The notes below the pieces were generated by a model. That model was not told the DNA's origin. It ran no database searches and was given only the letters and a program-made list of their open reading frames with translations. The translations under genes were made by a program, and so were the position numbers. From the NCBI GenBank assembly GCA_947503715.1, contig CANNER010000001.1:806001-870000 (forward strand): a stretch of DNA of 64,000 nt, written 5' to 3'. This DNA comes from an uncultured Caulobacterales bacterium (GTDB taxonomy: Bacteria > Pseudomonadota > Alphaproteobacteria > Caulobacterales > Maricaulaceae). This document shows positions 1 to 8,705 of the stretch, piece by piece (position 1 is the first letter of the stretch; each line of letters begins with the position of its first letter).

Positions 1-869
1 TCATCCAGTGTGATTTCTTCATAGACCGGATCCGCCTGTTCTGGACCGGCGGGGATCGTGCCGAAATAGGTTTTGACCCATTCCAGTGTTTGTTCTGTGT
101 CGAGGTCGCCACCAATGGTCAGGACGGCATTATTCGGGCCGTACCATTCGAGGAAGAATTTCTTGAGGTCGTTCAGGTTCGCACGGTCGAGATCTTCCAG
201 ATAGCCGATTGTGGACCAACTGTAGGGGTGACCTTCGGGATACATGGCTTCGCCGACCCGCTCGAAAAGCAAGCCGTAAGGACGATTATCGACACGCTGC
301 CCGCGTTCGTTTTTCACTGTTTCACGTTGGACTTCGAATTTTTCCTGTGTGACCGAGTCGAGGAAGAAGCCCATCCGGTCAGCTTCCAACCAAAGCATTT
401 TCTCGAGCTGATTGGACGGCACAGTCTCGAAGTAATTTGTTCGGTCCGAGTTTGTGGTACCGTTGAGTGTACCACCGGCTTCGGTGATAATTTTGAAGTG
501 CTCTTCATCGGCAACATTTTCGGAGCCTTGGAACATCATATGTTCGAAGAAATGAGCAAAGCCGGAGCGGCCGACTTCTTCGCGGCCCGAGCCGACATGA
601 TATGTCACGTCAACATGGACGAGCGGGTCGGATTTGTCTTCATGCAGGACTACGGTCAGGCCATTGTCCAACTTATATTTCGTGTAAGGAATGACAACTT
701 CGTCGCCTTGGGCGGGGCCAACCCGTTCAACGACTGTGATGCCACTGGGTAAGTTGATGTTTTCTGCCTTGAGCGTATCCGCAGACGTATCGGATGTTCC
801 GCCCGTACAGGCGGCAAGCGCTAATCCTATGGCGGCGGACGCTAATAATGTTTTGAATTGTGATGTCAT
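1..869 (-). CDS. M16 family zinc metallopeptidase lipoprotein (insulinase/pitrilysin type), 3' part cut by window edge
   Basis: Read on the minus strand, the frame opens with ATG at 867-869 behind a GAGGAGA ribosome site and stays open to base 1, so only the N-terminal ~289 residues are visible. Residues 1-21 form a lipoprotein signal (lipobox LAAC, Cys21). The peptidase N-domain follows with the inverted zinc motif HFFEH (His106, Glu109, His110), the hallmark of M16 peptidases, and nearby family blocks NERGQRVDN and EGHPYSWSTIG. The protein is probably a periplasmic or outer-membrane anchored peptidase of the YmxG/PqqL type; such proteins often come as pairs of active and inactive halves, and a partner could lie just beyond base 1. 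It is transcribed in the same direction as the M48 gene upstream, about 60 bases away. Confidence 0.9.
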   Translation of the reverse strand, partial: MTSQFKTLLASAAIGLALAACTGGTSDTSADTLKAENINLPSGITVVERVGPAQGDEVVIPYTKYKLDNGLTVVLHEDKSDPLVHVDVTYHVGSGREEVGRSGFAHFFEHMMFQGSENVADEEHFKIITEAGGTLNGTTNSDRTNYFETVPSNQLEKMLWLEADRMGFFLDSVTQEKFEVQRETVKNERGQRVDNRPYGLLFERVGEAMYPEGHPYSWSTIGYLEDLDRANLNDLKKFFLEWYGPNNAVLTIGGDLDTEQTLEWVKTYFGTIPAGPEQADPVYEEITLD

Positions 870-930
870 GGCTGTCTCCTCTTCATATCGTTTTACAATA
901 AGACGACAGAGAGTAAAGGCGAAAATACGC

Positions 931-1998
931 CTATCTTTGCCAAGGTCCGCGCGGCCTTGTGCCGCGCTGCGGCGGATTTGTGGAACGGGATTGCGTCATT
1001 CTGTCCGAACGCGATATGGGCTGACTTTGCGTGCCGCGACGTCCGCCACCAAATTTAACGATAGCGTCGATGCGCTTTTCGATTGGGGGATGTGTTGCGA
1101 AGGCTCCTGCGAGGCCGATCTTTGGATTATGCAGTGCCATCTCGCGGATTTCGTCCGGCACGCCTTTCAGCGCGGCTTTACCGGAGATTTTCTCCAAGGC
1201 CCGGATCATGGCGTCCGGATCTTTTGTGAGCTCAACCGCACCCGCATCGGCCATATATTCGCGCTTCCTCGATAATGTGAAACGGATGAGCACGGCAAAG
1301 AGATAGGCGAGGGCGATGAGCGCGAAAGCAAAGACAATTAGCGCGCCTGCATTGCCGCCCCCACTCCGACGGTGATTATTCGTGCGGCCCAGATTCGTGC
1401 GAAAGACACCGCGCACAACACCTTCTCCGACAAAGGCAAAGATGCCGACAAATATGACGGCGATGATGAGCATCCGAACATCTTTGTGCCGAATATGCGA
1501 CAGTTCATGCGCAATGACGGCGTTGAGTTCCGCATCGTCCAGATTATTCATGAGGCCGCGCGTCAGGGTAATCTGATAATTCTTATCGCGAATACCGCTG
1601 GCGAAGGCGTTCATCTGATCTGTTTCAATCACCATGAGGCGCGGCATAGTCATCCCGCGAGAGATGCAGAGATTTTCCAGCATTTTATAGGCGCGGGGCT
1701 CTTGGGATTCTGTCAGCGCTTTGGATTTGACGGACGCGCTGATGATTTTCTGATGCCCGAAAAAAGCAATCGTGAACCATGTGCCTGCGCCTGCGAGGGC
1801 CATAGGGCCGATGACGGGTAAACGCTCCGCCGCGTAGAATAGGCCCTGCTCAAACCGCATATCTTCGGCAAAGCCGAGATAGAGGAGGATCAGACCATAG
1901 GCCAAAACCAGCAATAGAACCGGAAACGCAACGAGCAGGAACACGCTGCGCAGGTTATTATTCCAAATATGGGTCTTTAACCCATAGGCTTCCATCAT
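931..1998 (-). CDS. M48 family membrane metallopeptidase (HtpX-like)
   Basis: 355 residues. The zinc site is HELSH at residues 164-168 in the context AVIAHELSHIRHKD, typical of M48 peptidases. Hydrophobic segments lie around residues 18-42 and 62-80, with two more after the catalytic helix (about 173-195 and 218-240), which is the HtpX layout of an inner-membrane protease with a cytoplasmic active site. The C-terminus is a low-complexity basic tail rich in R, S, T and P. It starts 12 bases after the lemA stop, so the two are very likely co-transcribed; LemA-M48 pairs are common in bacteria. The likely role is quality control of membrane proteins (inference). Two adjacent ATG codons (1998 and 1995) are equally possible starts. 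Confidence 0.9.
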   Translation of the reverse strand: MMEAYGLKTHIWNNNLRSVFLLVAFPVLLLVLAYGLILLYLGFAEDMRFEQGLFYAAERLPVIGPMALAGAGTWFTIAFFGHQKIISASVKSKALTESQEPRAYKMLENLCISRGMTMPRLMVIETDQMNAFASGIRDKNYQITLTRGLMNNLDDAELNAVIAHELSHIRHKDVRMLIIAVIFVGIFAFVGEGVVRGVFRTNLGRTNNHRRSGGGNAGALIVFAFALIALAYLFAVLIRFTLSRKREYMADAGAVELTKDPDAMIRALEKISGKAALKGVPDEIREMALHNPKIGLAGAFATHPPIEKRIDAIVKFGGGRRGTQSQPISRSDRMTQSRSTNPPQRGTRPRGPWQR

Positions 1999-2010
1999 GA
2001 GATGCGGCCT

Positions 2011-2577
2011 TTATGTGTCGAAATTGACTTCCGGTGGAGTCTGCAATGCGGTGCGACCTTCGGGTGCTTCGAAGAAGTCACGCTCTTTAAAGCCGAATGG
2101 ACCTGCAATCAGGACGGCTGGGAATTGTTCGCGACCGGTATTATATTCCTGCACCGAGTTATTGTAGAAACGGCGCGCGGCAGAAATTTTATTCTCCACG
2201 TCTGACAGTTCGTCCTGTAATTGAAGGAAATTCGTATTGGCCTTCAGCTCCGGATAGGCTTCGGCGAGGGCGAACATTTTCCCAAGCGCGGCGGAGAGCA
2301 TGCCTTCTGCTTGGGCCTGCCCCTGAACGGAATTCGCGCCCATCGCGGCGGCGCGGGCTTGCACAACTTCTTCAAAGGTGGACTTTTCGTGTTTGGCATA
2401 GCCCTTCACGGTATTGACCAGTTGCGGGACGAGGTCCTGGCGTTGCTTGAGTTGGACTTCGATATCCGACCAGGCTTGATTGGTCGTCTGACGTAAGGCG
2501 ACAAGGCGGTTATAAATGCCGATGATAAAGACGGCGAGTACGACAATAATGCCGAGAATGATAAGTAGCGTGGTCAT
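2011..2577 (-). CDS. lemA: LemA family protein
   Basis: 188 residues, the usual LemA length. There is one N-terminal membrane helix (about residues 3-23), then a long helical region with the family pattern YNRLVALRQTTNQAWSDIEV, QLKQRQDLVPQLVNTVKGY and ARRFYNNSVQEYN. The ribosome site AGGGGA sits eight bases before the ATG. The biochemical role of LemA is not established. Its position directly ahead of the M48 peptidase suggests that the two act together at the membrane. Confidence 0.92.
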   Translation of the reverse strand: MTTLLIILGIIVVLAVFIIGIYNRLVALRQTTNQAWSDIEVQLKQRQDLVPQLVNTVKGYAKHEKSTFEEVVQARAAAMGANSVQGQAQAEGMLSAALGKMFALAEAYPELKANTNFLQLQDELSDVENKISAARRFYNNSVQEYNTGREQFPAVLIAGPFGFKERDFFEAPEGRTALQTPPEVNFDT

Positions 2578-2606
2578 GGACGGTCCCCTTAATATGCTGA
2601 CGCTAG

Positions 2607-2627
2607 GATAGGGCGGAAAGCCCTATC
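2607..2627. terminator. Hairpin between the TRAP operon and lemA
   Basis: GATAGGGC and GCCCTATC form a perfect 8-bp stem around the loop GGAAA, 15 bases beyond the dctM stop codon in its direction of transcription. There is no T-tract on either side, so this is at best a weak intrinsic terminator or an mRNA 3' end stabiliser. Confidence 0.4.
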
Positions 2628-2641
2628 AGCGCAAGCGCTTG

Positions 2642-4234
2642 TTAATTGAGAAGCGAGCTTGGTAAGCCTGTTGCGAGAGTTGGTACGGCGATGACAAGCG
2701 CGATGACCGCGATTTGTATCGCGATGAAGGGGAGGACGCCGCGATAGAGCGCGGTCGTCGTGACTTCGGGGGGGGCGACGCCGCGCAGGTAGAATAGCGC
2801 GAATCCGAAGGGCGGGGTCAGGAAACTGGTCTGTAAGTTCAACGCCATAACAATGCCGAGCCAGACGGGATCCATGCCCGAGGCGAGGAGTGGTGGTGCA
2901 ACGAGGGGCACGACGACGAATGTAATCTCAATAAAATCGAGAAAGAAACCCAGTATAAACATCATCACCATGACGATTGTAAATGCGCCCCATTTCCCGC
3001 CAGGTGCGGCTTCCAATAATTCGGCGACCATCTCGTCTCCACCAAAGCCTCGAAAAATGAGGGAGAAAATTGTGGCGCCGATGAGGATGACGAAGACCAT
3101 GGCCGTGATGTGAAGGGTCGAGCGTGAGACGTCGCCAAGCGCGCCCGTGCGGCCCAATCTAAAGGTTGCGAGCAAAGCGCCTATGCCGCCAAGCACAGCC
3201 AAGATACCACCCGCGATGAGGGCGAGACTTTCGGTTTGAGTTCTTTCCGTCTGACCAAGACGCAAATCGACGCCCGTGAGGTCTAGCAAGACGAGGGCGA
3301 GTAAAGCTGCCGCCGCGATGAAAGCGAATCTTCGCGCCAGTATTCCGAAGGCCGTCACGGTTTCGATTTTGTAACATGCCAGCAGAATTGCGCCCAGCGC
3401 CCCCAAGGCTGCGCCGCGCGTCGGCGTGGCATAGCCTGACAGGATCGATCCGAGGACGGCAATAATCAGAAAGATGGGCGGCAACATCGCGCGGAAGGAT
3501 GTCCAGAGCAGGCGCCGCACATCCGCATCTTCCGGCCAATCCTGCGCGGGCGCATCTGCGGGACGGATCACCGCGACAAAAAAGATATAGAGCGCGTAGA
3601 AGAGGACGAGGATGAGGCCTGGAAGGAGAGCCCCCGCGAATAAATCTCCGACAGAGACAACACCGTTTGTTTCCAAACCATAACTCCGCTGAGCTTCTTG
3701 AAACGCATTCGATATTTGGTCGGCGAGAATGACGAGCACAATAGAAGGCGGGATGATCTGACCTAACGTCCCCGAGGCCGCAATCGAGGCGGAGGCTAGG
3801 GAGGGCGCATAACCGCGGTTCAACATGGTGGGCAGCGATAGTAACCCCATCGTGACGACTGTCGCACCAACAATGCCCGTACTCGCGGCCAGCAATGCCC
3901 CCACAAAAATCACGGAAATGCCAAGCCCGCCCCGCATGGGGCCGAACAATGTGCCCATATTTTCCAGCAAGTCTTCGGCAATGCGGGATTTCTCCAACAT
4001 CACCCCCATGAACACGAAGAGCGGGACGGCGATCAGGATTTCCCGCGTCATCAACGGGAATATCCGGCCGGGCATGGAGAGCAGATAGACGGGATCAAAT
4101 GTTCCCGTCAGCACGCCTATCCCGGCAAAAATCAGGGATGTGCCCGCCAATGTGAAAGCCACATTATAGCCCGCCATCAACGCGCCGCAGACGGAGAGGA
4201 ACATCATCGCGGCGAGGATTTCCGCGCCGCTCAT
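2642..4234 (-). CDS. dctM: TRAP transporter large permease (DctM family)
   Basis: 530 residues with well over ten hydrophobic segments, the 12-14 helix DctM/ion-transporter fold. The family signatures AASTGIVGATVVTMGLLSLP and GTLGQIIPPSIVLVILADQ are visible, as is the C-terminal LQTSFLTPPFGFALFYLRG. It is the Na+-coupled transport channel of a tripartite periplasmic transporter. It starts inside the stop of the small permease gene (4-base ATGA overlap), so the two are translationally coupled. It is longer than many DctM proteins because of an insertion around residues 290-380, as seen in the subfamily annotated for mannitol/chloroaromatic or 2-oxoacid transport. Confidence 0.93.
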   Translation of the reverse strand: MSGAEILAAMMFLSVCGALMAGYNVAFTLAGTSLIFAGIGVLTGTFDPVYLLSMPGRIFPLMTREILIAVPLFVFMGVMLEKSRIAEDLLENMGTLFGPMRGGLGISVIFVGALLAASTGIVGATVVTMGLLSLPTMLNRGYAPSLASASIAASGTLGQIIPPSIVLVILADQISNAFQEAQRSYGLETNGVVSVGDLFAGALLPGLILVLFYALYIFFVAVIRPADAPAQDWPEDADVRRLLWTSFRAMLPPIFLIIAVLGSILSGYATPTRGAALGALGAILLACYKIETVTAFGILARRFAFIAAAALLALVLLDLTGVDLRLGQTERTQTESLALIAGGILAVLGGIGALLATFRLGRTGALGDVSRSTLHITAMVFVILIGATIFSLIFRGFGGDEMVAELLEAAPGGKWGAFTIVMVMMFILGFFLDFIEITFVVVPLVAPPLLASGMDPVWLGIVMALNLQTSFLTPPFGFALFYLRGVAPPEVTTTALYRGVLPFIAIQIAVIALVIAVPTLATGLPSSLLN

Positions 4235-4896
4235 AATGTTTCCTCACCTGCTGTGCGGAAGAAGGGCGGCACCCCTGCGGGTCTGGCAGGTCTGTCATGC
4301 CCGCAGAGGCACATGGCCGCGCGGGTTGCTATAGATAGGCCTTGTATGACCATGGTCACTGCGAAAACGGGAATGAGTGTTTTGAGCAGGTAGATACCGC
4401 GAATGCCGTCCGCTTCGCTCGACCCTTCGCGGATCGCCCAGGCAAAACTTACAAAGCTCTGTGACTTCCAAGTGAGTAGGATACAGGCCGGCATAAGCAG
4501 GAGGAAAAACCCGATCAGGTCGACACGCGCTTTCGCCTTATCCGACATACGCGTGTGGAAAATATCGACGCGCACGTGTTGCCCCGCCAGAAGCGTTGCC
4601 GCCGCACCGAGCATTATGATGAGGGCTTGGAAATATTTGGCGGATTCGAGGAGCTTTGTCGTCGTGACGCCAAAGATGGAGAGGGCGAAGACTGACCCTG
4701 CGACGGAGAGAACTAGGAAAGGAAGAAGCCATTTCGTCCATTCGCCAATCTGAAATGTGACTGTGTCTATGAGAGAAATAAAGCTTTCGCTGAAACCTCG
4801 TACGAAGCGATTAACACCGAAAATTAAATGCACCACGGGCCATGCGATGAGGGGCAGAAAGGCCCACCCTATCGCCTGTATGATCCCCCCCATCAC
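4231..4896 (-). CDS. dctQ: TRAP transporter small permease (DctQ family)
   Basis: 221 residues with four hydrophobic helices, as expected for DctQ, and the family-typical segment GAAATLLAGQHVRVDIF (about residues 97-113). It forms the membrane complex with the large permease. It lies three bases after the dctP stop and overlaps dctM by four bases, so the three transporter genes form one unit. Confidence 0.9.
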   Translation of the reverse strand: MMGGIIQAIGWAFLPLIAWPVVHLIFGVNRFVRGFSESFISLIDTVTFQIGEWTKWLLPFLVLSVAGSVFALSIFGVTTTKLLESAKYFQALIIMLGAAATLLAGQHVRVDIFHTRMSDKAKARVDLIGFFLLLMPACILLTWKSQSFVSFAWAIREGSSEADGIRGIYLLKTLIPVFAVTMVIQGLSIATRAAMCLCGHDRPARPAGVPPFFRTAGEETL

Positions 4897-4899
4897 AGT

Positions 4900-6048
4900 C
4901 TATTGCCCGAGCGCGGCTTCGCGGGCCGCAATGAAACGCCCATCCGACATTTCGGTCCAATAGCGCATTTGATTGCGGGTCTTAAAATAGGCATCGGCGA
5001 TACGACGCGTCAGAGCATCGGAATTCGCGAAATCATCGACAACCTGATCGGCAACCTCACCCACACGTTTCAGAATTTCCGTGCTGAAAAATTGCGGCTC
5101 GATACCATGGACCGTTTTCAAAGTTTCGAGCGCTTGTGCGTTCTTATAAGTATATTCCCCAATCGCCGCGTCATTGGCCGCCTTGCAGGAAAAACGAACC
5201 ATATTCTGCTCGCTGGAGGTTAGGCTGTTCCAAACATCCAGATTGACGCCGAGCGACAGGGACGCGCCGGGTTCGTGAAAGCCTGGTGCATAATAATACG
5301 GCGCTTCGCGGTAGAAGCCGAGCGCGAGATCATTCCAAGGGCCAACCCATTCGGTTGCGTCAATGGAACCGGATTGCAGCGCCTGATAAATTTCTCCGCC
5401 CGGCAGCAGAACTGATGTGCCGCCCAGTTCTTTCAGGACTTCGCCGCCCAGTCCCGGCATGCGCATCCGCAGGCCTTTGAAATCGTCCAGCGTTTCCATG
5501 CGCCGCTTGAACCATCCACCCGTTTGGTGCCCCGTATTTCCGGCTTGGAAGGCTTTGATGTTAAATCGTTTGGACAATTCGTCCCACAATTCTTGTCCGC
5601 CGCCAAAATCGATCCAGCCCATAATCTCCGCCGCCGTCATGCCCATCGGAATTGCGGTGAAAAATGAGAAGCCCCGCGACTTGCCCTGCCAGTAATATTC
5701 AGCGGCATGGTACATATCCGCTGCGCCCGTACTGGTCGCGTCGAAACATTCTGTTGCACCCACGAGTTCGCCCGCCGCGAAGACTTTCACTTCGATACGG
5801 CCATCACTCATCAGGCGCATGGCATCGGCGAAACGGTTTGGCATTTGGCCGAGACCGGGAAAATCCTTTGGCCAGCTCGTCGCCATTTTTAATTCTCGAC
5901 GATTTTGTGAGAGGTTTGGCGCGGAGAGCGTGTCGCTGCGCTTTGCCTCTGATTTGGCTTTATCCTTCGGTCGCAATGCGCCGACGACACCCGCGCCTGT
6001 CGCCAAAGCCGCAGCGCCGACTACGATATCCCGCCTACGGACGCTCAT
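4900..6048 (-). CDS. dctP: TRAP transporter substrate-binding protein (DctP/TakP type)
   Basis: 382 residues. The N-terminus (RRRDIVVGAAALATGAG) looks like a twin-arginine signal, suggesting export in folded form. The mature part has the DctP fold features ATSWPKDFPG, MPNRFADAMRLMSDGRIEVKV and DATEWVGPWND. The last matches the substrate/Na+ site region of TakP-like proteins, which bind 2-oxoacids, and the distantly similar mannitol/chloroaromatic group. A 2-oxoacid or related carboxylate is therefore the best guess. Its start overlaps the bpt stop by four bases (ATGA), so it is translated from a bpt-dctP-dctQ-dctM transcript. Confidence 0.9.
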   Translation of the reverse strand: MSVRRRDIVVGAAALATGAGVVGALRPKDKAKSEAKRSDTLSAPNLSQNRRELKMATSWPKDFPGLGQMPNRFADAMRLMSDGRIEVKVFAAGELVGATECFDATSTGAADMYHAAEYYWQGKSRGFSFFTAIPMGMTAAEIMGWIDFGGGQELWDELSKRFNIKAFQAGNTGHQTGGWFKRRMETLDDFKGLRMRMPGLGGEVLKELGGTSVLLPGGEIYQALQSGSIDATEWVGPWNDLALGFYREAPYYYAPGFHEPGASLSLGVNLDVWNSLTSSEQNMVRFSCKAANDAAIGEYTYKNAQALETLKTVHGIEPQFFSTEILKRVGEVADQVVDDFANSDALTRRIADAYFKTRNQMRYWTEMSDGRFIAAREAALGQ

Positions 6049-6779
6049 GCGGTGTTGGATTTCGGCAGGGTTTTCCAGCCAATATGGGTGAGGGTTTCAC
6101 AGGGCCGGAACCGCGCTTTATAGGCCATTTTCGGACTGTCCGGCACCCAATAGCCGAGATAGAGATAGGGCATATTTTCTTCTGCACACATCGCGATATG
6201 GGTCAGGATCATGAAATTGCCGAGTGAACGATCTGAATAGTCGGGATCGAAAAAACTATAGACGAGCGACATACCATCAGACAGGCGATCAATGATCATC
6301 GCGGCAATGAGTTTCCCGTCCTGCATCCGGAATTCGGTAATCTCGGTCTCGGAAGCGCATTCCTCCACCATCATTTCATAGCGTTCAAAGTCCATATCCG
6401 TCATGCCGCCACCGACGTGACGGGAGTTGAGATAGCGCTTGAGCAGGTCGAATTGCTCATCCGTTGCCGCCGCATATTTCGACGTGATGACGAGATCGGT
6501 ATTTTTCTTGATCGTGCGTTTGAAACTCTTGGTTGGACGGAAAGCGTCGACATCGACGCGCAGGCTTCGACATTCACGGCAGCTCTCGCAGGCCGGGCGG
6601 TAGATAACATTCTGTGATCGCCGGAAACCAGCATGGGTCAGGTAGTTGTTTAAGTGCGGACCGTCCAACGGATCTAACTGTGTGAATATCTTCCGCTCCA
6701 TCCGGTCCGGCAGATAGGGGCAGGGCGACGGGATGGTCAGATAGAATTGCAACTGGTTCGGGTCGAAAAGATGACTCAT
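6045..6779 (-). CDS. bpt: Aspartate/glutamate leucyltransferase (Bpt/ATE family)
   Basis: 244 residues. It transfers leucine (Bpt) from aminoacyl-tRNA to N-terminal Asp/Glu, marking proteins for ClpS/ClpAP in the bacterial N-end rule pathway. The N-terminal ATE domain shows the Cys-rich block ACESCRECRSLRVD. The C-terminal domain has YLYLGYWVPDSPKMAYKARFRP, with the GYW and KAxFxP signatures of the family. The length fits bacterial Bpt. It begins nine bases after the SLC13 permease stop and its own stop overlaps dctP, an unusual operon for a degradation-tagging enzyme. Specificity for Leu rather than Arg is inferred from the bacterial subfamily. Confidence 0.92.
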   Translation of the reverse strand: MSHLFDPNQLQFYLTIPSPCPYLPDRMERKIFTQLDPLDGPHLNNYLTHAGFRRSQNVIYRPACESCRECRSLRVDVDAFRPTKSFKRTIKKNTDLVITSKYAAATDEQFDLLKRYLNSRHVGGGMTDMDFERYEMMVEECASETEITEFRMQDGKLIAAMIIDRLSDGMSLVYSFFDPDYSDRSLGNFMILTHIAMCAEENMPYLYLGYWVPDSPKMAYKARFRPCETLTHIGWKTLPKSNTA

Positions 6780-6788
6780 GGCTTAGGT

Positions 6789-8609
6789 CTAAAGCTGGAA
6801 AAAGACGGGCGCAAGCAGGGTATATGTAATCCAGAGTAGGACGATAAGCGGTCCACCAAAGCGGATGAAGTCACTGAACTTGTAATGACCTGGACCGAGG
6901 ACGAGAAGATTGGTCTGATAGGCAATGGGTGTCGCGAAACAGCAATTGGCCGCGAAGATGACCGTCAGGACCATGGCGATAGGGTCTATGCCCGTCTGTG
7001 CGCTGATCTCTAACGCTATGGGCGCGAAGAGCAGCGCAGCAGCACTGTTACTGATGACATTGGTGAAAAAGGCAATGACGAGGAAGACGGCGGCAATCAG
7101 GATTTGGTTGCCATAGGGCATAAACGCATTGACCACGCCTTCGCCGATAAAGGCCGCACCGCCCGTTTGTTCGAGCGAAAGTCCCATGGCGAAGGCCGCA
7201 CCGATGAGGAGGAATATCCGCATGTCCAAAGCGCGAACGGCTTGGCGTATATTTAAACATCCCGTGGCAATCATACCCAAAGCACCGCCTAATGCAGCAA
7301 TCTCAATCGGGACTATGGATGTTGCCGCGCAGACGATTGTTGCGATGAATATAATTCTTGCCAGCATCGATTTCCGAATATCAGGGATTTCGACCATGGA
7401 CCAATCCAGCAGGAGAAGATCTCGATCATTCCTGAGCGCGCGCATATCCCTGTCATATCCGAATAGCAGCAGGACATCGCCGGCTTCCAAGCGAATATCC
7501 AACATTCGTTTCCGGATCATGCGGGAGCGCCTTTGTATGCCGAGGACGAGCGTTCCGGTCTGACGCCGGAAACCGATCTGCTCAATATTGCGGCCAATCA
7601 TACGTGAACCCGGCGCAATGACGGCTTCGGAAATGACAATTGTATCCGCACTGACATCGCCGCCATTATTGAACCCCGCAATATCCAGCATCCCTTTGAG
7701 ATATTCCGGCTGAGAGGAAAGAAGCTTTGAGAGACTGTTCCGTGTCGCCGCGACAATCAGAACATCACCCGCTTCTAACGGATCCTCAAAGGGCGGAAGC
7801 TTAGAAATTTCGCCGCGTTGCACCATACGAACGGTGACATCGCGCAGCGTTGGGAAGAGGCCTGCGACGGGCCGCGCGCCAACAAGCGGATGGTTCTGTG
7901 TCACCCTGATTTGCGCGATATATTGATGGCCCGTTGCATTGATTTCAGTCTCCAATCCTTCACGTTCCGGCAGGAGGATGGGGGCCATGATAATGATATA
8001 GGCTGCGCCCACGACCGCGAGGCAGATGCCCGGCACGAATTGCGTAAAGAAGGACAGCTCAAAATCAGTGGTTCTGACGAGGACATCATTTACAAGTAAG
8101 TTCGTTGATGAACCAATCAGGGTCGTCATGCCTGCCAGAATTGAAATGAATGAGAGCGGCATCATGTAACGCGACGCTTTCTTACCCAACCGCGTCGCCA
8201 TGGCCGCCATAACGGGAATGAACATGACGACGACGGGCGTGTTATTCATGAACATTGAGACGGCGAACGCGACGGCGAAAACGACCAGAAGCGTCAGTCG
8301 CGGCGACTTGTCCAGCGACGAGTTCACCTGAACAATCGGGCCTTCCAGCGCCCCTGTCTGGAACATACCTTGTCCAACCACCAGCAGCGCCATGATTGTG
8401 ACGAGGGCAGGGGCTGCAAATCCTGAGAGAAGCGTCCCTGTATCAAGCGTCGATTCCCGCGCGAAGACGTGGAAGAACAGCATGAGGGCGACGATAATGC
8501 CGACACTAATCGACTCAATCGTGAATGTCTCGCGGACATAGAAATAGACGCCCACCGCGACAATCGCGAAAACGGCCCACATCTGCCAGATTTCAGGAAG
8601 CGCCAACAT
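6789..8609 (-). CDS. SLC13-type permease with two RCK-C (TrkA-C) domains
   Basis: About 606 residues from the ATG at 8609. An in-frame upstream start at 8690 would add 27 residues of hydrophilic, non-family sequence, so 8609 (MLALPEIWQMW) is preferred. The layout is an N-terminal bundle of membrane helices, a central soluble part with two TrkA-C repeats (about residues 190-390, including GARPVAGLFPTLRDVTVRMV and a second copy with GRNIEQIGFRR), and a C-terminal bundle. The carboxylate-transporter signatures SSTNLLVND and ANCCFATPIAYQTNLLVLGP are present. It is likely a Na+-coupled anion symporter; substrates of this RCK-containing subgroup (sulfate, carboxylates) cannot be settled from sequence. 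It is the first gene of the run leading into bpt and the TRAP genes. Confidence 0.88.
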   Translation of the reverse strand: MLALPEIWQMWAVFAIVAVGVYFYVRETFTIESISVGIIVALMLFFHVFARESTLDTGTLLSGFAAPALVTIMALLVVGQGMFQTGALEGPIVQVNSSLDKSPRLTLLVVFAVAFAVSMFMNNTPVVVMFIPVMAAMATRLGKKASRYMMPLSFISILAGMTTLIGSSTNLLVNDVLVRTTDFELSFFTQFVPGICLAVVGAAYIIIMAPILLPEREGLETEINATGHQYIAQIRVTQNHPLVGARPVAGLFPTLRDVTVRMVQRGEISKLPPFEDPLEAGDVLIVAATRNSLSKLLSSQPEYLKGMLDIAGFNNGGDVSADTIVISEAVIAPGSRMIGRNIEQIGFRRQTGTLVLGIQRRSRMIRKRMLDIRLEAGDVLLLFGYDRDMRALRNDRDLLLLDWSMVEIPDIRKSMLARIIFIATIVCAATSIVPIEIAALGGALGMIATGCLNIRQAVRALDMRIFLLIGAAFAMGLSLEQTGGAAFIGEGVVNAFMPYGNQILIAAVFLVIAFFTNVISNSAAALLFAPIALEISAQTGIDPIAMVLTVIFAANCCFATPIAYQTNLLVLGPGHYKFSDFIRFGGPLIVLLWITYTLLAPVFFQL

Positions 8610-8705
8610 CGGGCTTATCGGAGCCGATTCATATGCGGGTGGGTTGTCATGACTTCTATGAACGGCATAGACACGGGTAAGACAAGACAAGAGTTAGGAT
8701 TTTCA

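Noticed and set aside
90-752. Long plus-strand open frame at the left edge (220 codons)
   Set aside because: It is the antisense shadow of the M16 peptidase, whose minus-strand translation has a signal peptide and the HFFEH motif; the plus-strand product shows no family features.
1372-1821. Plus-strand frame of 149 codons
   Set aside because: Antisense to the M48 peptidase gene, which has clear HELSH and membrane helices.
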